From: Gemmatimonadota bacterium
GTDB taxonomy: Bacteria > Gemmatimonadota > Gemmatimonadetes > Longimicrobiales > UBA6960
Direction: 5' to 3'
Assembly (NCBI GenBank): GCA_022564535.1
Contig: JADFLD010000192.1
Span: forward strand, 1 to 5,156
DNA length: 5,156 nucleotides
The notes below the pieces were generated by a model, which saw only the letters and a list, made by a program, of their open reading frames with translations, had not been told where the DNA came from and did not search any database. Made by a program: the position numbers and the translations under genes. The stretch's first letter is position 1, and each line of letters starts with the position of its first letter. Shown in pieces: positions 1 to 5,156 of the stretch.

Positions 1-187
1 CCCCTAATGTAGGCGTGCTCGTTCCCGTCAGCTCCGCCCCGTCCTGGACGAGCTCGAGCATCATCGTCTGCGGGCCACGTCGACCCTCTGTGGAAATCTC
101 CCAGCTCCCGGACAGGTCCTGGGCGGCAACCGGTGCCGCCAGCGCGGCGAGCGTCAGGACGGCGGCGAATAGAGTTCGATGGTTCAT
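1..187 (-). CDS. Secreted protein of unknown function, N-terminal part (runs off window)
   Basis: The reading frame opens at the ATG whose complement is at 185-187 and stays open to base 1, giving 62 residues with no stop, so the gene continues beyond the window. Residues 1-22 form a clear Sec signal peptide: a short basic start (MNHRT), a hydrophobic Leu/Ala core and a VAA|QD cleavage site after Ala22. The mature part begins DLSGSWEIS and contains a G-P-Q run followed by a strand-like LELVQDGAELTGT segment. This pattern (G-x-W near the start, then an alternating strand with QDG and L-x-G-T) is seen in small exported beta-rich, lipocalin-like proteins, but the family cannot be named from this fragment. 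A GGAG site six bases upstream supports the start. It is divergent from the S9 peptidase gene, which also encodes an exported product. Existence and export are fairly sure; function is unknown. Confidence 0.8.
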   Translation of the reverse strand, partial: MNHRTLFAAVLTLAALAAPVAAQDLSGSWEISTEGRRGPQTMMLELVQDGAELTGTSTPTLG

Positions 188-193
188 TCGGCA

Positions 194-197
194 CTCC
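194..197 (-). promoter_or_regulatory. Shine-Dalgarno site of the minus-strand secreted protein
   Basis: On the minus strand this reads GGAG (within CTGGGAG), six bases before the ATG at 187-185. The good spacing, together with the signal peptide that follows at once, fixes the start of the leftward gene. Confidence 0.65.
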
Positions 198-305
198 CAG
201 CGAAGTGTTGCACGTATGCGATGAAGACTCCCCAGGCCGACGCAATGTTAGCCCACTGGCCTCATGCCTGCCGCATCGCTACGGTCTTCGTCCGCATCAC
301 CCATC

Positions 306-309
306 GGAG
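306..309 (+). promoter_or_regulatory. Shine-Dalgarno site deciding the S9 peptidase start
   Basis: GGAG lies eight bases before the ATG at 318. The alternative in-frame ATG at 264 has no such site and would put 18 extra residues in front of a well-formed signal peptide. This site therefore favours the start at 318. Confidence 0.65.
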
Positions 310-317
310 CCTCGCTC

Positions 318-3068
318 ATGATCCGCCCCCGACACACCGGTCTTCTCCTCGCCCTGCTGTTCGCGGCCGCGACGCCCTCGGGTTCGCACGCGCAGGACGG
401 GTCGAAACGGCCCCTATCCATCGCCGATTACCAGTCCTGGAGGACGATCTCCGGTGCTGAGCTCTCCGACGACGGGCTTTGGGCCGCGTGGACGTACTCG
501 AGGGTGCGGGGAGACGACACGCTCCAGGTGCGCTCGCTCGACTCCGATGCGCGCTTCGCGGTGCCGAACGGCTCGAACGGCAAGTTCTCGAGCGATGGCG
601 CGTGGATCGGCTTCTTCGTCTCTCTCGAGTTCCGTGAGGTCGAGAAACTGGAGAAGGACGGAGAACCCGTCCCGAGACAGGCCGGGCTGCTGGATCTCGC
701 GACCGGCGAGATCCGCATGTGGGACGATGCGGATTCGTTCGGTTTCTCGGAGGGTGGCGGCCACTTCTACGTAAAGAAACGCAAGGCGGACAGCGACGCG
801 GAGCACGACGGGACCGACCTCATTCTGCGGAACCTCAGCGAGGGGTACGAGGAGCTGATCGCCAGCGTAGATGAGCTCGCTTTCGACGAGGAGGGGACGC
901 GCCTCGCGTTCACGGTCGACGCGGAGGACGGAGACGGCAACGGCGTGTACCTCGTCGATCTGGCCACAGGTGCCCGGCGCGGTCTCGACAACAGCAAGGA
1001 ACGATACGCTCGCCTCACCTGGTCGGAGGACGGCGACGCCCTCGCTGCTCTACGGGGAGACAAGCCTGAAGGCCAGGTCGAGCGGGTGAACCAGCTGGTC
1101 GCCTTCTCCGGTATCGGAGGCGGTGTGCCGGTCCGTTTCGACTTCCCCGCCGACGGTGACGGCCTGCACGACGGCTGGGTCCTGAGCGAAAAGGGCGGCC
1201 TGGTGTTCAACGAGGACGGGTCGATGCTCTTCGTCGCGACCAAGAAACAGGAAGAGGAGCTCGACGACTGGTCCGAGGAAGGCATCCCACTGGCGGACGT
1301 GAATATCTGGCACTGGGCCGACGACCGCATCCAGTCGCAACAGCAGAGCCAGGCAAGCGCGGATCGAGACCGCACCTACGTCGCCGCGGTGCGCCTGGAC
1401 GACGCCCAGCTGACACACCTCGCGGACGAGCGCATGCGCTCGGTGGCGGTCACGCCGGACGGACGTTGGGGCATCGGGCGCGACGATCGCGATTACGTAT
1501 CGGACTGGCGGCCTCGCATCGCCGACTATTACCGCGTGGACACGCGGACGGGCGCGCGCACCACCGTTCTCGAGGGGCATCTTCGGACGCTGGGCCTGTC
1601 CCCCGACAGTGAGCACTACCTCTACTGGAAGGACGGCGACGTCTGGGCCTACGAGATCTCCGCAGATCGGCACACGAACCTCACGGCGTCGGCCGCGACC
1701 GACTTCACGAACCAGCAGTTCGACCGCTTCGGCGAGAAGCCCCCACACGGGCTCGCAGGATGGGCCGCGGACGGTGAAGGCGTCCTCCTTTACGATCGGT
1801 ACGACATGTGGCTGCAATCCTTCGACGGGAGCGCGGCGAAGAACCTCACCGGCGGCTTCGGCGCCGCGGGAGAGATCCGGCTCCGCTATGTGCAAACCGA
1901 TCCCGAGGAGAAGTGGATCGACCTCGATGAGCCCCTGCTCCTCGAGGCCTACGGCGAATGGACGAAGAAGGAAGGCTTCTTCGAGCTGGATGGGGACCGA
2001 CTCTCCGAACTGACGTGGGAGGACCGCCGCTTCGGCACGCCACAGAAGGCCGAGGACGCCGAGCTGTACCTGTTCACCGCACAGACTTTCGCGGAGTTCC
2101 CGGACCTCTGGGTCACGGAGGGGAGTTTCGCGGACCGGGAGCGCGTATCGATCGCCAACGCGCAACAGGACGACTTCCTGTGGGGTCACCGCATTCTGTT
2201 TGACTACACGACCGACGACGGGATCCCGCTTCAGGGCACGCTGGCCATCCCCGACGATTATGTCGAGGGACAGAGGCTGCCCATGGTCGTCCGGTTCTAC
2301 GAGAAGTATTCCCAGAACCTGCACGCCTACCCGACACCGGTCTATCGCCACCAGCCCAACTTCGCAGGCCTCGTCAGCAACGGCTTCCTCCTCATGCAGC
2401 CCGACGTGCACTTTCGCATCGGGAGCTCTCACTCCGACATGCTGGAGGCGATCGAGGCCGCCACGCGCAAGGTCATCGAGATGGGCTATGCCGACCCCGA
2501 AACGGTCGGACTGAGTGGACATTCGTACAGCGGCGGCGGAAGCGCCTACATCGCGACTCGCTCCGACATGTTCGCCGCCGTGGCCCACGGCGCCGCACCG
2601 ATCAACCTGGTGAGCGAATTCAATCAGCTCTTCGTAGGCAGCGGCCAGAACAACCACTCCTACGACATCTACGGACAGGGTCGCTACGCGACGAATCCGT
2701 ACGACGACTTCCAACTCTACTGGGACCAGTCGCCGATCTCGGGCGTGGAGAACATGAACACACCGGTGCTCTACCTGCACGGGGAGGATGACCCGACCGT
2801 GAACTGGGAACAGGGGTTGGAGTGGTACAACGCGCTCCGATTCCTGAACAAGCCGATCATCTGGTTGTCGTACCCGGACGAGGGGCACGGGCTGAGGAAG
2901 CTTCAGAATCGCGTCGACTTCCAGTACCGACTGCGCGACTTCTTCAACCATCACCTCAAGGGCATGCCAGCCCCGAGCTGGATGACGGACGGAGTTCCAC
3001 AACTCGACAAGGACCGCCACCTGCGGGAGTACGCGCCGAGAATCTTCCAGCCGCGACTCATCGGGTAA
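318..3068 (+). CDS. Secreted S9 family (prolyl oligopeptidase-type) serine peptidase
   Basis: This encodes a 916-residue exported serine peptidase, expected to cleave peptides in the periplasm or outside the cell. The start at 318 is preferred over the in-frame ATG at 264 because of the GGAG site and because it opens directly into a signal peptide (basic MIRPRH, hydrophobic core, SHA|QD cleavage after Ala25). Residues about 35-600 look like a beta-propeller: blade-type turns of the S/N/T-x-DG kind recur at about 50, 91, 190, 236, 298, 379, 428 and 483. Residues about 625-895 are the alpha/beta-hydrolase domain. Likely catalytic residues are Ser736 in GHSYSGGG, Asp825 in HGEDDPTV and His857 in DEGHG. 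The nucleophile elbow is unusual: Ser738 sits where most S9 enzymes have Gly (GHSWGG or GHSYGG). At 916 residues it is longer than the usual 600-750, the extra length being in the propeller part. The TAA stop is 50 bases before the methyltransferase start. Family is very sure; substrate is unknown. Confidence 0.95.
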   Translation: MIRPRHTGLLLALLFAAATPSGSHAQDGSKRPLSIADYQSWRTISGAELSDDGLWAAWTYSRVRGDDTLQVRSLDSDARFAVPNGSNGKFSSDGAWIGFFVSLEFREVEKLEKDGEPVPRQAGLLDLATGEIRMWDDADSFGFSEGGGHFYVKKRKADSDAEHDGTDLILRNLSEGYEELIASVDELAFDEEGTRLAFTVDAEDGDGNGVYLVDLATGARRGLDNSKERYARLTWSEDGDALAALRGDKPEGQVERVNQLVAFSGIGGGVPVRFDFPADGDGLHDGWVLSEKGGLVFNEDGSMLFVATKKQEEELDDWSEEGIPLADVNIWHWADDRIQSQQQSQASADRDRTYVAAVRLDDAQLTHLADERMRSVAVTPDGRWGIGRDDRDYVSDWRPRIADYYRVDTRTGARTTVLEGHLRTLGLSPDSEHYLYWKDGDVWAYEISADRHTNLTASAATDFTNQQFDRFGEKPPHGLAGWAADGEGVLLYDRYDMWLQSFDGSAAKNLTGGFGAAGEIRLRYVQTDPEEKWIDLDEPLLLEAYGEWTKKEGFFELDGDRLSELTWEDRRFGTPQKAEDAELYLFTAQTFAEFPDLWVTEGSFADRERVSIANAQQDDFLWGHRILFDYTTDDGIPLQGTLAIPDDYVEGQRLPMVVRFYEKYSQNLHAYPTPVYRHQPNFAGLVSNGFLLMQPDVHFRIGSSHSDMLEAIEAATRKVIEMGYADPETVGLSGHSYSGGGSAYIATRSDMFAAVAHGAAPINLVSEFNQLFVGSGQNNHSYDIYGQGRYATNPYDDFQLYWDQSPISGVENMNTPVLYLHGEDDPTVNWEQGLEWYNALRFLNKPIIWLSYPDEGHGLRKLQNRVDFQYRLRDFFNHHLKGMPAPSWMTDGVPQLDKDRHLREYAPRIFQPRLIG

Positions 3069-3107
3069 CCCCGGGGGCGCCTTCCCCCACCTCCAGCCCT
3101 CGTGAAC

Positions 3108-3115
3108 AGGAGAGG
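3108..3115 (+). promoter_or_regulatory. Strong Shine-Dalgarno site deciding the methyltransferase GTG start
   Basis: AGGAGAGG is a near-ideal anti-16S match. Its AGGAG core ends six bases before the GTG at 3119. The same frame stays open leftward to an ATG at 2822 inside the peptidase gene, but that part overlaps the conserved peptidase C-terminus and is surely not translated. This site marks the true start. Confidence 0.8.
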
Positions 3116-3118
3116 TGC

Positions 3119-4117
3119 GTGAGCTTCCAGTGGCCACAAGGCTTCGACCGGATTCCGCCGGACCCATGGACCGAGCAGGAGATCGAGTCTCTCGCTCTGA
3201 ACTACGACACCGTGGAGAACCACGGCTGGTACTCGAACCTCGACCAGACCGTGGAACAGGTCGGGGACTACGTCAGAAGGGGCGACATCCTCGTCGACTA
3301 TTCCGGAGGGACTGGGATTCTCGCCAAGCGCCTGCTCGATCGTCTCGGGTCGAAGGAGGCGGGAATCGTCATCGTGGACTCGTCGCCCAAGTTCCTGCGT
3401 CTGGCGCTCGAGAAATTTCGCGATGAACCGCGGATGGCGTTCCGGCGAATCCGGTTCCTGAAGGACGAGAAGCGGTTGGAGCGCGTGGACGAGGTCCTCG
3501 GACGCGGACTTCTGGAGCGGGGCGTCGATGCCGTGATATCGACGAACGCGATTCACCTGTACTTCGATCTCGCCGAGACGCTCAGAGCCTGGCGCTCCGT
3601 GCTTCGTCCTTCGGGGCGTGTCTTCATCCAGTCCGGCAATATCCGAAATCCAGAACTGCCGGATGAAGAGTGGATCATCGACGAGACGGTGGAGGTGATC
3701 CACCGACAGGCGATGGAGATCGTCCAGTCCGATGAAGACTTCGCCCGGTACCGGTCGGCGCTGGAGGACTCCGAGCACATGTCGGCGCACGACACCCTGC
3801 GACGAAAGTACTTCCTTCCCGTGAAGCCGCTCGAGCACTACTTGGAGGCGCTGCGATCCGAGGGCTTCGAGCTGACGGCGGTATGTCACCGCAGGATTCC
3901 CGCCCGGATCTCGGAGTGGTTCGAGTTCCTGAGCGTCTACCATGAAGGGGTACTGGGCTGGGTCGGCGGAGCCGAGAAGGTCACCGGCGTGCCGACCCCG
4001 GAAGACGTCGTGAAGGATCGACTTGTCCTCATGGAGCGATCGATGGACCATGTCTTTGGTGGCGCCTTCGAATTCGGGGCGTCGTGGACCTACATCACGT
4101 GCGAACCCAAGATCTAG
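3119..4117 (+). CDS. Class I SAM-dependent methyltransferase
   Basis: This encodes a 332-residue cytoplasmic methyltransferase; acceptor substrate unknown. GTG at 3119 is chosen because of the strong AGGAGAGG site just upstream. The Rossmann-type SAM domain is clear: motif I is ILVDYSGGTG (Asp60 to Gly66), the acidic residue ending strand 2 is Asp87 in IVIVDSSP, and the motif IV region is VDAVISTNAIHLY (137-148), followed by a helix and the LRPSGRVFI strand (162-170) typical of the Methyltransf_11/25 type. About 65 residues precede motif I, and a region of about 150 residues follows the core (176-332), rich in charged and aromatic residues, which may bind the acceptor. In motif I a Ser replaces the usual first Gly (DxGxGxG form). 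The gene follows the peptidase by 50 bases and precedes an acyl/AMP ligase by 73 bases, so it may belong to a small-molecule or lipid-tailoring operon; that link is inference. Fold is sure, role is open. Confidence 0.92.
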   Translation: MSFQWPQGFDRIPPDPWTEQEIESLALNYDTVENHGWYSNLDQTVEQVGDYVRRGDILVDYSGGTGILAKRLLDRLGSKEAGIVIVDSSPKFLRLALEKFRDEPRMAFRRIRFLKDEKRLERVDEVLGRGLLERGVDAVISTNAIHLYFDLAETLRAWRSVLRPSGRVFIQSGNIRNPELPDEEWIIDETVEVIHRQAMEIVQSDEDFARYRSALEDSEHMSAHDTLRRKYFLPVKPLEHYLEALRSEGFELTAVCHRRIPARISEWFEFLSVYHEGVLGWVGGAEKVTGVPTPEDVVKDRLVLMERSMDHVFGGAFEFGASWTYITCEPKI

Positions 4118-4122
4118 CCCGA

Positions 4123-4181
4123 ATATCCTGTCGCTCCACGCACCGCTCGCGTAGGATTCTGAGCCGCCACTCACAGGATAT
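4123..4181. repeat. 9-bp inverted repeat between methyltransferase and ligase genes
   Basis: ATATCCTGT at 4123-4131 is the perfect reverse complement of ACAGGATAT at 4173-4181, with 41 bases between the arms. Almost the whole 73-base intergenic gap lies within it. The right arm contains the only Shine-Dalgarno-like AGGA (4175-4178) upstream of the ligase ATG at 4191, so pairing in mRNA could hide that site. It could instead be a split operator. Function is inferred, and a chance match is not excluded. Confidence 0.4.
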
Positions 4182-4190
4182 CGAGTCCCC

Positions 4191-4346
4191 ATGGAAGTAC
4201 CGTTGCTTGTCGATGACTTCTTGCGTCGGGCCACACAGGTGTACTCGGAAAAGACGGCCATCATCGACGGAGACATCCGCCTGACGTACGGCGAGTTCAC
4301 GGTCCGAGTGAACCGTCTCTCGAATGCGCTCCTGGGGTTGGGGCTC
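4191..4346 (+). CDS. AMP-dependent acyl-CoA synthetase/ligase, N-terminal fragment cut at a junction
   Basis: From the ATG at 4191 the first 52 or so residues read as the N-terminus of an adenylate-forming enzyme (ANL superfamily: acyl-CoA synthetases and related ligases, which activate a carboxylate with ATP). Typical signs are the opening [11 protein letters not shown], then EKTAIIDGD, the LTYGEF motif and the helix [14 protein letters not shown]. Full-length members have about 500-600 residues, so only about a tenth is present; the AMP-binding P-loop motif and all catalytic regions are missing. After Leu52 (about base 4346) the frame loses all ligase character and runs to a stop near 4517 as antisense of the transaldolase, so that extension should not be annotated. 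AGGA at 4175-4178 is a weak, somewhat distant ribosome site. It follows the methyltransferase by 73 bases and could be co-transcribed with it. Family is fairly sure; specificity cannot be told. Confidence 0.75.
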
Positions 4347-5112
4347 TGCCGGTGCTGGCGAAGACAATCTCCTGCCGAAGCGGCAGTCGTTTGCCGTCCC
4401 AAAACCGGCGGTTCTCTGCCCAGATCCGCTTTACTCCGACAATGCCCACCTGGCCTTGTGCCGCCTCGGAGAGCTCAGGTAGGTGTTTCCGCGTATAGAC
4501 GTCGACTCGCGAAATAAAGATGCTGTAAACGCTTTTGAGCGAATCCTCGCGGCCCGACCGCCCCACGCCCCGCCAGATCGCATCGCGGGCCGCCTGGTAT
4601 TGGCGGGGCGAAAACACCAGCGTCACGTTGAGCGTCACGCCGCCGGCCGCCAACTCTTCCAACGACTCCAGCCCCGCCGCGGTGGCCGGCACCTTAATCA
4701 TGCGATTGTCGTGTCCCTCGGACCATTGCTTCCCGAGATCAACATAACGAGCCACCCGCTCGGCGTGCGGCGGGCCAAGCTGCGGATCTTCCAGCAGCGG
4801 GTCCAATTCAAAACTGACGTAGCCGTCGTTGCCGGCGGTCTGTTGCCAAACCGGCAAGAACACGTCCTGGGCCATTCGCACCAGATGGTCGGTCATTTGC
4901 CAGGCCACCTGTTCGTCGTCGAGCCCCTGGTCGAAGCGCAGGCGAATTTCATCGTCGAAGCGGCCCGACTTGAGCAGGTTGGCCACGATGATCGGGTTCG
5001 ACGTCGCGCCGGTGGCTCCGGAGCGTCGGCTGCTAGCAACCAATTCGGGGTCGACCGAGTCGAGCCAAAGCTTGGTGCCGGTGGAAATCAGGGATTGAAG
5101 TGGGGAAGTCAT
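4297..5112 (-). CDS. tal: Transaldolase, C-terminus lost at the junction
   Basis: This encodes a class I transaldolase, the cytoplasmic pentose-phosphate enzyme that moves a dihydroxyacetone unit from sedoheptulose-7-phosphate to glyceraldehyde-3-phosphate. The ATG is at 5112-5110. The barrel motifs appear in order: KLWLDS (Asp18), GATSNPII (34-42), SFELDP with Glu102, NRMIKVPAT with the Schiff-base Lys140, TLNVTLVFS (160-168) and [10 protein letters not shown] with Arg202. Homology stops at FASTG (Gly255, base 4348). The last 16 residues, up to the TGA at 4297, are antisense of the ligase fragment and not genuine. Common transaldolases have about 310-370 residues, so the last strands and C-terminal helices are missing and the open frame as it stands would probably not give a stable enzyme. 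No clear Shine-Dalgarno site precedes the ATG. GAA for Glu and TTG for Leu look more frequent than in the peptidase gene (by eye). The sequence resembles planctomycete transaldolases from memory. Identity is very sure. Confidence 0.9.
   Translation of the reverse strand: MTSPLQSLISTGTKLWLDSVDPELVASSRRSGATGATSNPIIVANLLKSGRFDDEIRLRFDQGLDDEQVAWQMTDHLVRMAQDVFLPVWQQTAGNDGYVSFELDPLLEDPQLGPPHAERVARYVDLGKQWSEGHDNRMIKVPATAAGLESLEELAAGGVTLNVTLVFSPRQYQAARDAIWRGVGRSGREDSLKSVYSIFISRVDVYTRKHLPELSEAAQGQVGIVGVKRIWAENRRFWDGKRLPLRQEIVFASTGRAPTPGAHSRDGSLGP
4344..4352. other. Chimeric junction between two unrelated DNA segments
   Basis: Recognisable ligase coding sequence on the plus strand ends at about 4346, and recognisable transaldolase coding sequence on the minus strand ends at about 4348. 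Both genes lose their 3' portions at essentially the same base. No inverted terminal repeat, target duplication, tRNA or integrase lies at the point. This suggests an assembly join or an illegitimate recombination breakpoint. The exact base is uncertain by several nucleotides. Confidence 0.7.
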
Positions 5113-5133
5113 GGTGATTTGGGGTTCAGATAC

Positions 5134-5154
5134 GGGACAGAGCCGCCCTGTCCC
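5134..5154. repeat. Perfect 7-bp inverted repeat upstream of transaldolase
   Basis: GGGACAG at 5134-5140 and CTGTCCC at 5148-5154 are exact reverse complements with a seven-base spacer, 22 bases before the transaldolase start. It could be an operator, a hairpin ending a gene beyond the window, or one copy of a dispersed palindromic intergenic repeat. The GC-rich spacer (AGCCGCC) and the lack of a T-run on either visible side argue against a classic terminator. Only one copy is visible here. Confidence 0.5.
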
Positions 5155-5156
5155 CA

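Larger units (their letters stand above)
188..317. promoter_or_regulatory. Divergent intergenic region between two exported-protein genes
   Basis: These 130 bases separate the start codons of the leftward secreted protein and the rightward S9 peptidase, so promoters for both must lie here or overlap the gene ends. I see a ribosome binding site near each end. I do not see a convincing sigma-70 pair: TTGCAC near 205-212 has no good -10 box at the right distance, and TAACAT on the minus strand has no -35 partner. No clear operator palindrome was found. The regulatory role is inferred from gene orientation only. Confidence 0.5.

Noticed and set aside
264..317. Upstream in-frame ATG of the S9 peptidase
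   Set aside because: There is no ribosome site before 264, and the added residues would sit in front of a normal signal peptide that starts at 318 behind a GGAG site.
3073..3088. GGGGG/CCCCC hairpin just after the peptidase stop, as a terminator
   Set aside because: The stem is only five base pairs with no T-run after it, and the next gene follows closely in the same direction. It may be chance in GC-rich DNA.
2822..3118. N-terminal extension of the methyltransferase frame into the peptidase gene
   Set aside because: These codons overlap the conserved peptidase C-terminal region in another frame, and the strong ribosome site before GTG 3119 gives a better start.
1050..3167. 705-codon open frame on the minus strand opposite the S9 peptidase
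   Set aside because: It is an antisense shadow of a high-GC gene with strong codon bias. Its translation has no recognisable domain, while the plus strand has a signal peptide and a full catalytic triad.
4160..4173. TGAG/CTCA mini-hairpin inside the methyltransferase-ligase gap
   Set aside because: A four-base stem is expected by chance in a stretch of this size; only the 9-bp pair around it is worth keeping.
2951..4402. 483-codon open frame on the minus strand opposite the methyltransferase
   Set aside because: It covers the ends of three plus-strand features and has low-complexity Arg/Val/Leu-rich content without motifs. The plus-strand methyltransferase motifs are unambiguous.
4347..4517. 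Tail of the ligase frame as a longer or novel C-terminal domain
   Set aside because: The Arg/Cys/Pro-rich translation is exactly antisense to clear transaldolase sequence (FASTG, KRIWAEN and so on), so it is not a domain.

Overview
The window is high-GC bacterial DNA. It looks like two unrelated pieces joined head to head at about position 4347. The left piece (1-4346) has dense genes, good GGAG-type ribosome binding sites and two exported proteins with Sec signal peptides ending in A-Q, so it comes from a bacterium with an export system and probably a Gram-negative envelope. Large secreted S9 peptidases of this kind are common in Gemmatimonadota and Acidobacteriota, but that placement is recall, not a search. 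The right piece (about 4348-5156) holds a transaldolase that reads to me like planctomycete (Pirellulales-type) homologues, with no clear Shine-Dalgarno site and somewhat different codon choice.

Layout: (1) 1-187, minus strand, the N-terminus of a small secreted protein that leaves the window. (2) 188-317, a 130-base divergent intergenic region with a ribosome binding site at each end. (3) 318-3068, plus strand, a complete 916-residue secreted S9 (prolyl oligopeptidase family) serine peptidase: signal peptide, beta-propeller-like domain, alpha/beta-hydrolase domain with a Ser-Asp-His triad. (4) 3119-4117, plus strand, a complete 332-residue class I SAM-dependent methyltransferase with a GTG start. 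(5) 4191 to about 4346, plus strand, the first 52 or so codons of an AMP-forming acyl-CoA synthetase/ligase, cut off abruptly. (6) About 4348-5112, minus strand, a transaldolase intact at its N-terminus and cut off at the same point. (7) 5113-5156, transaldolase upstream DNA with a perfect 7-bp inverted repeat.

The peptidase, methyltransferase and ligase lie in one direction with 50- and 73-base gaps and could be co-transcribed. The methyltransferase-ligase pair hints at acyl or small-molecule tailoring, but the rest of that locus is missing. The peptidase probably degrades peptides in the periplasm or outside the cell and need not be linked to them.

The most important thing to check is the join at about 4347. 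Two convergent genes both lose their 3' ends at the same base with no mobile element or repeat between them. A metagenome assembly chimera is the simplest explanation; a real rearrangement is possible. I saw no convincing new multi-gene system, RNA gene, CRISPR array or insertion sequence.
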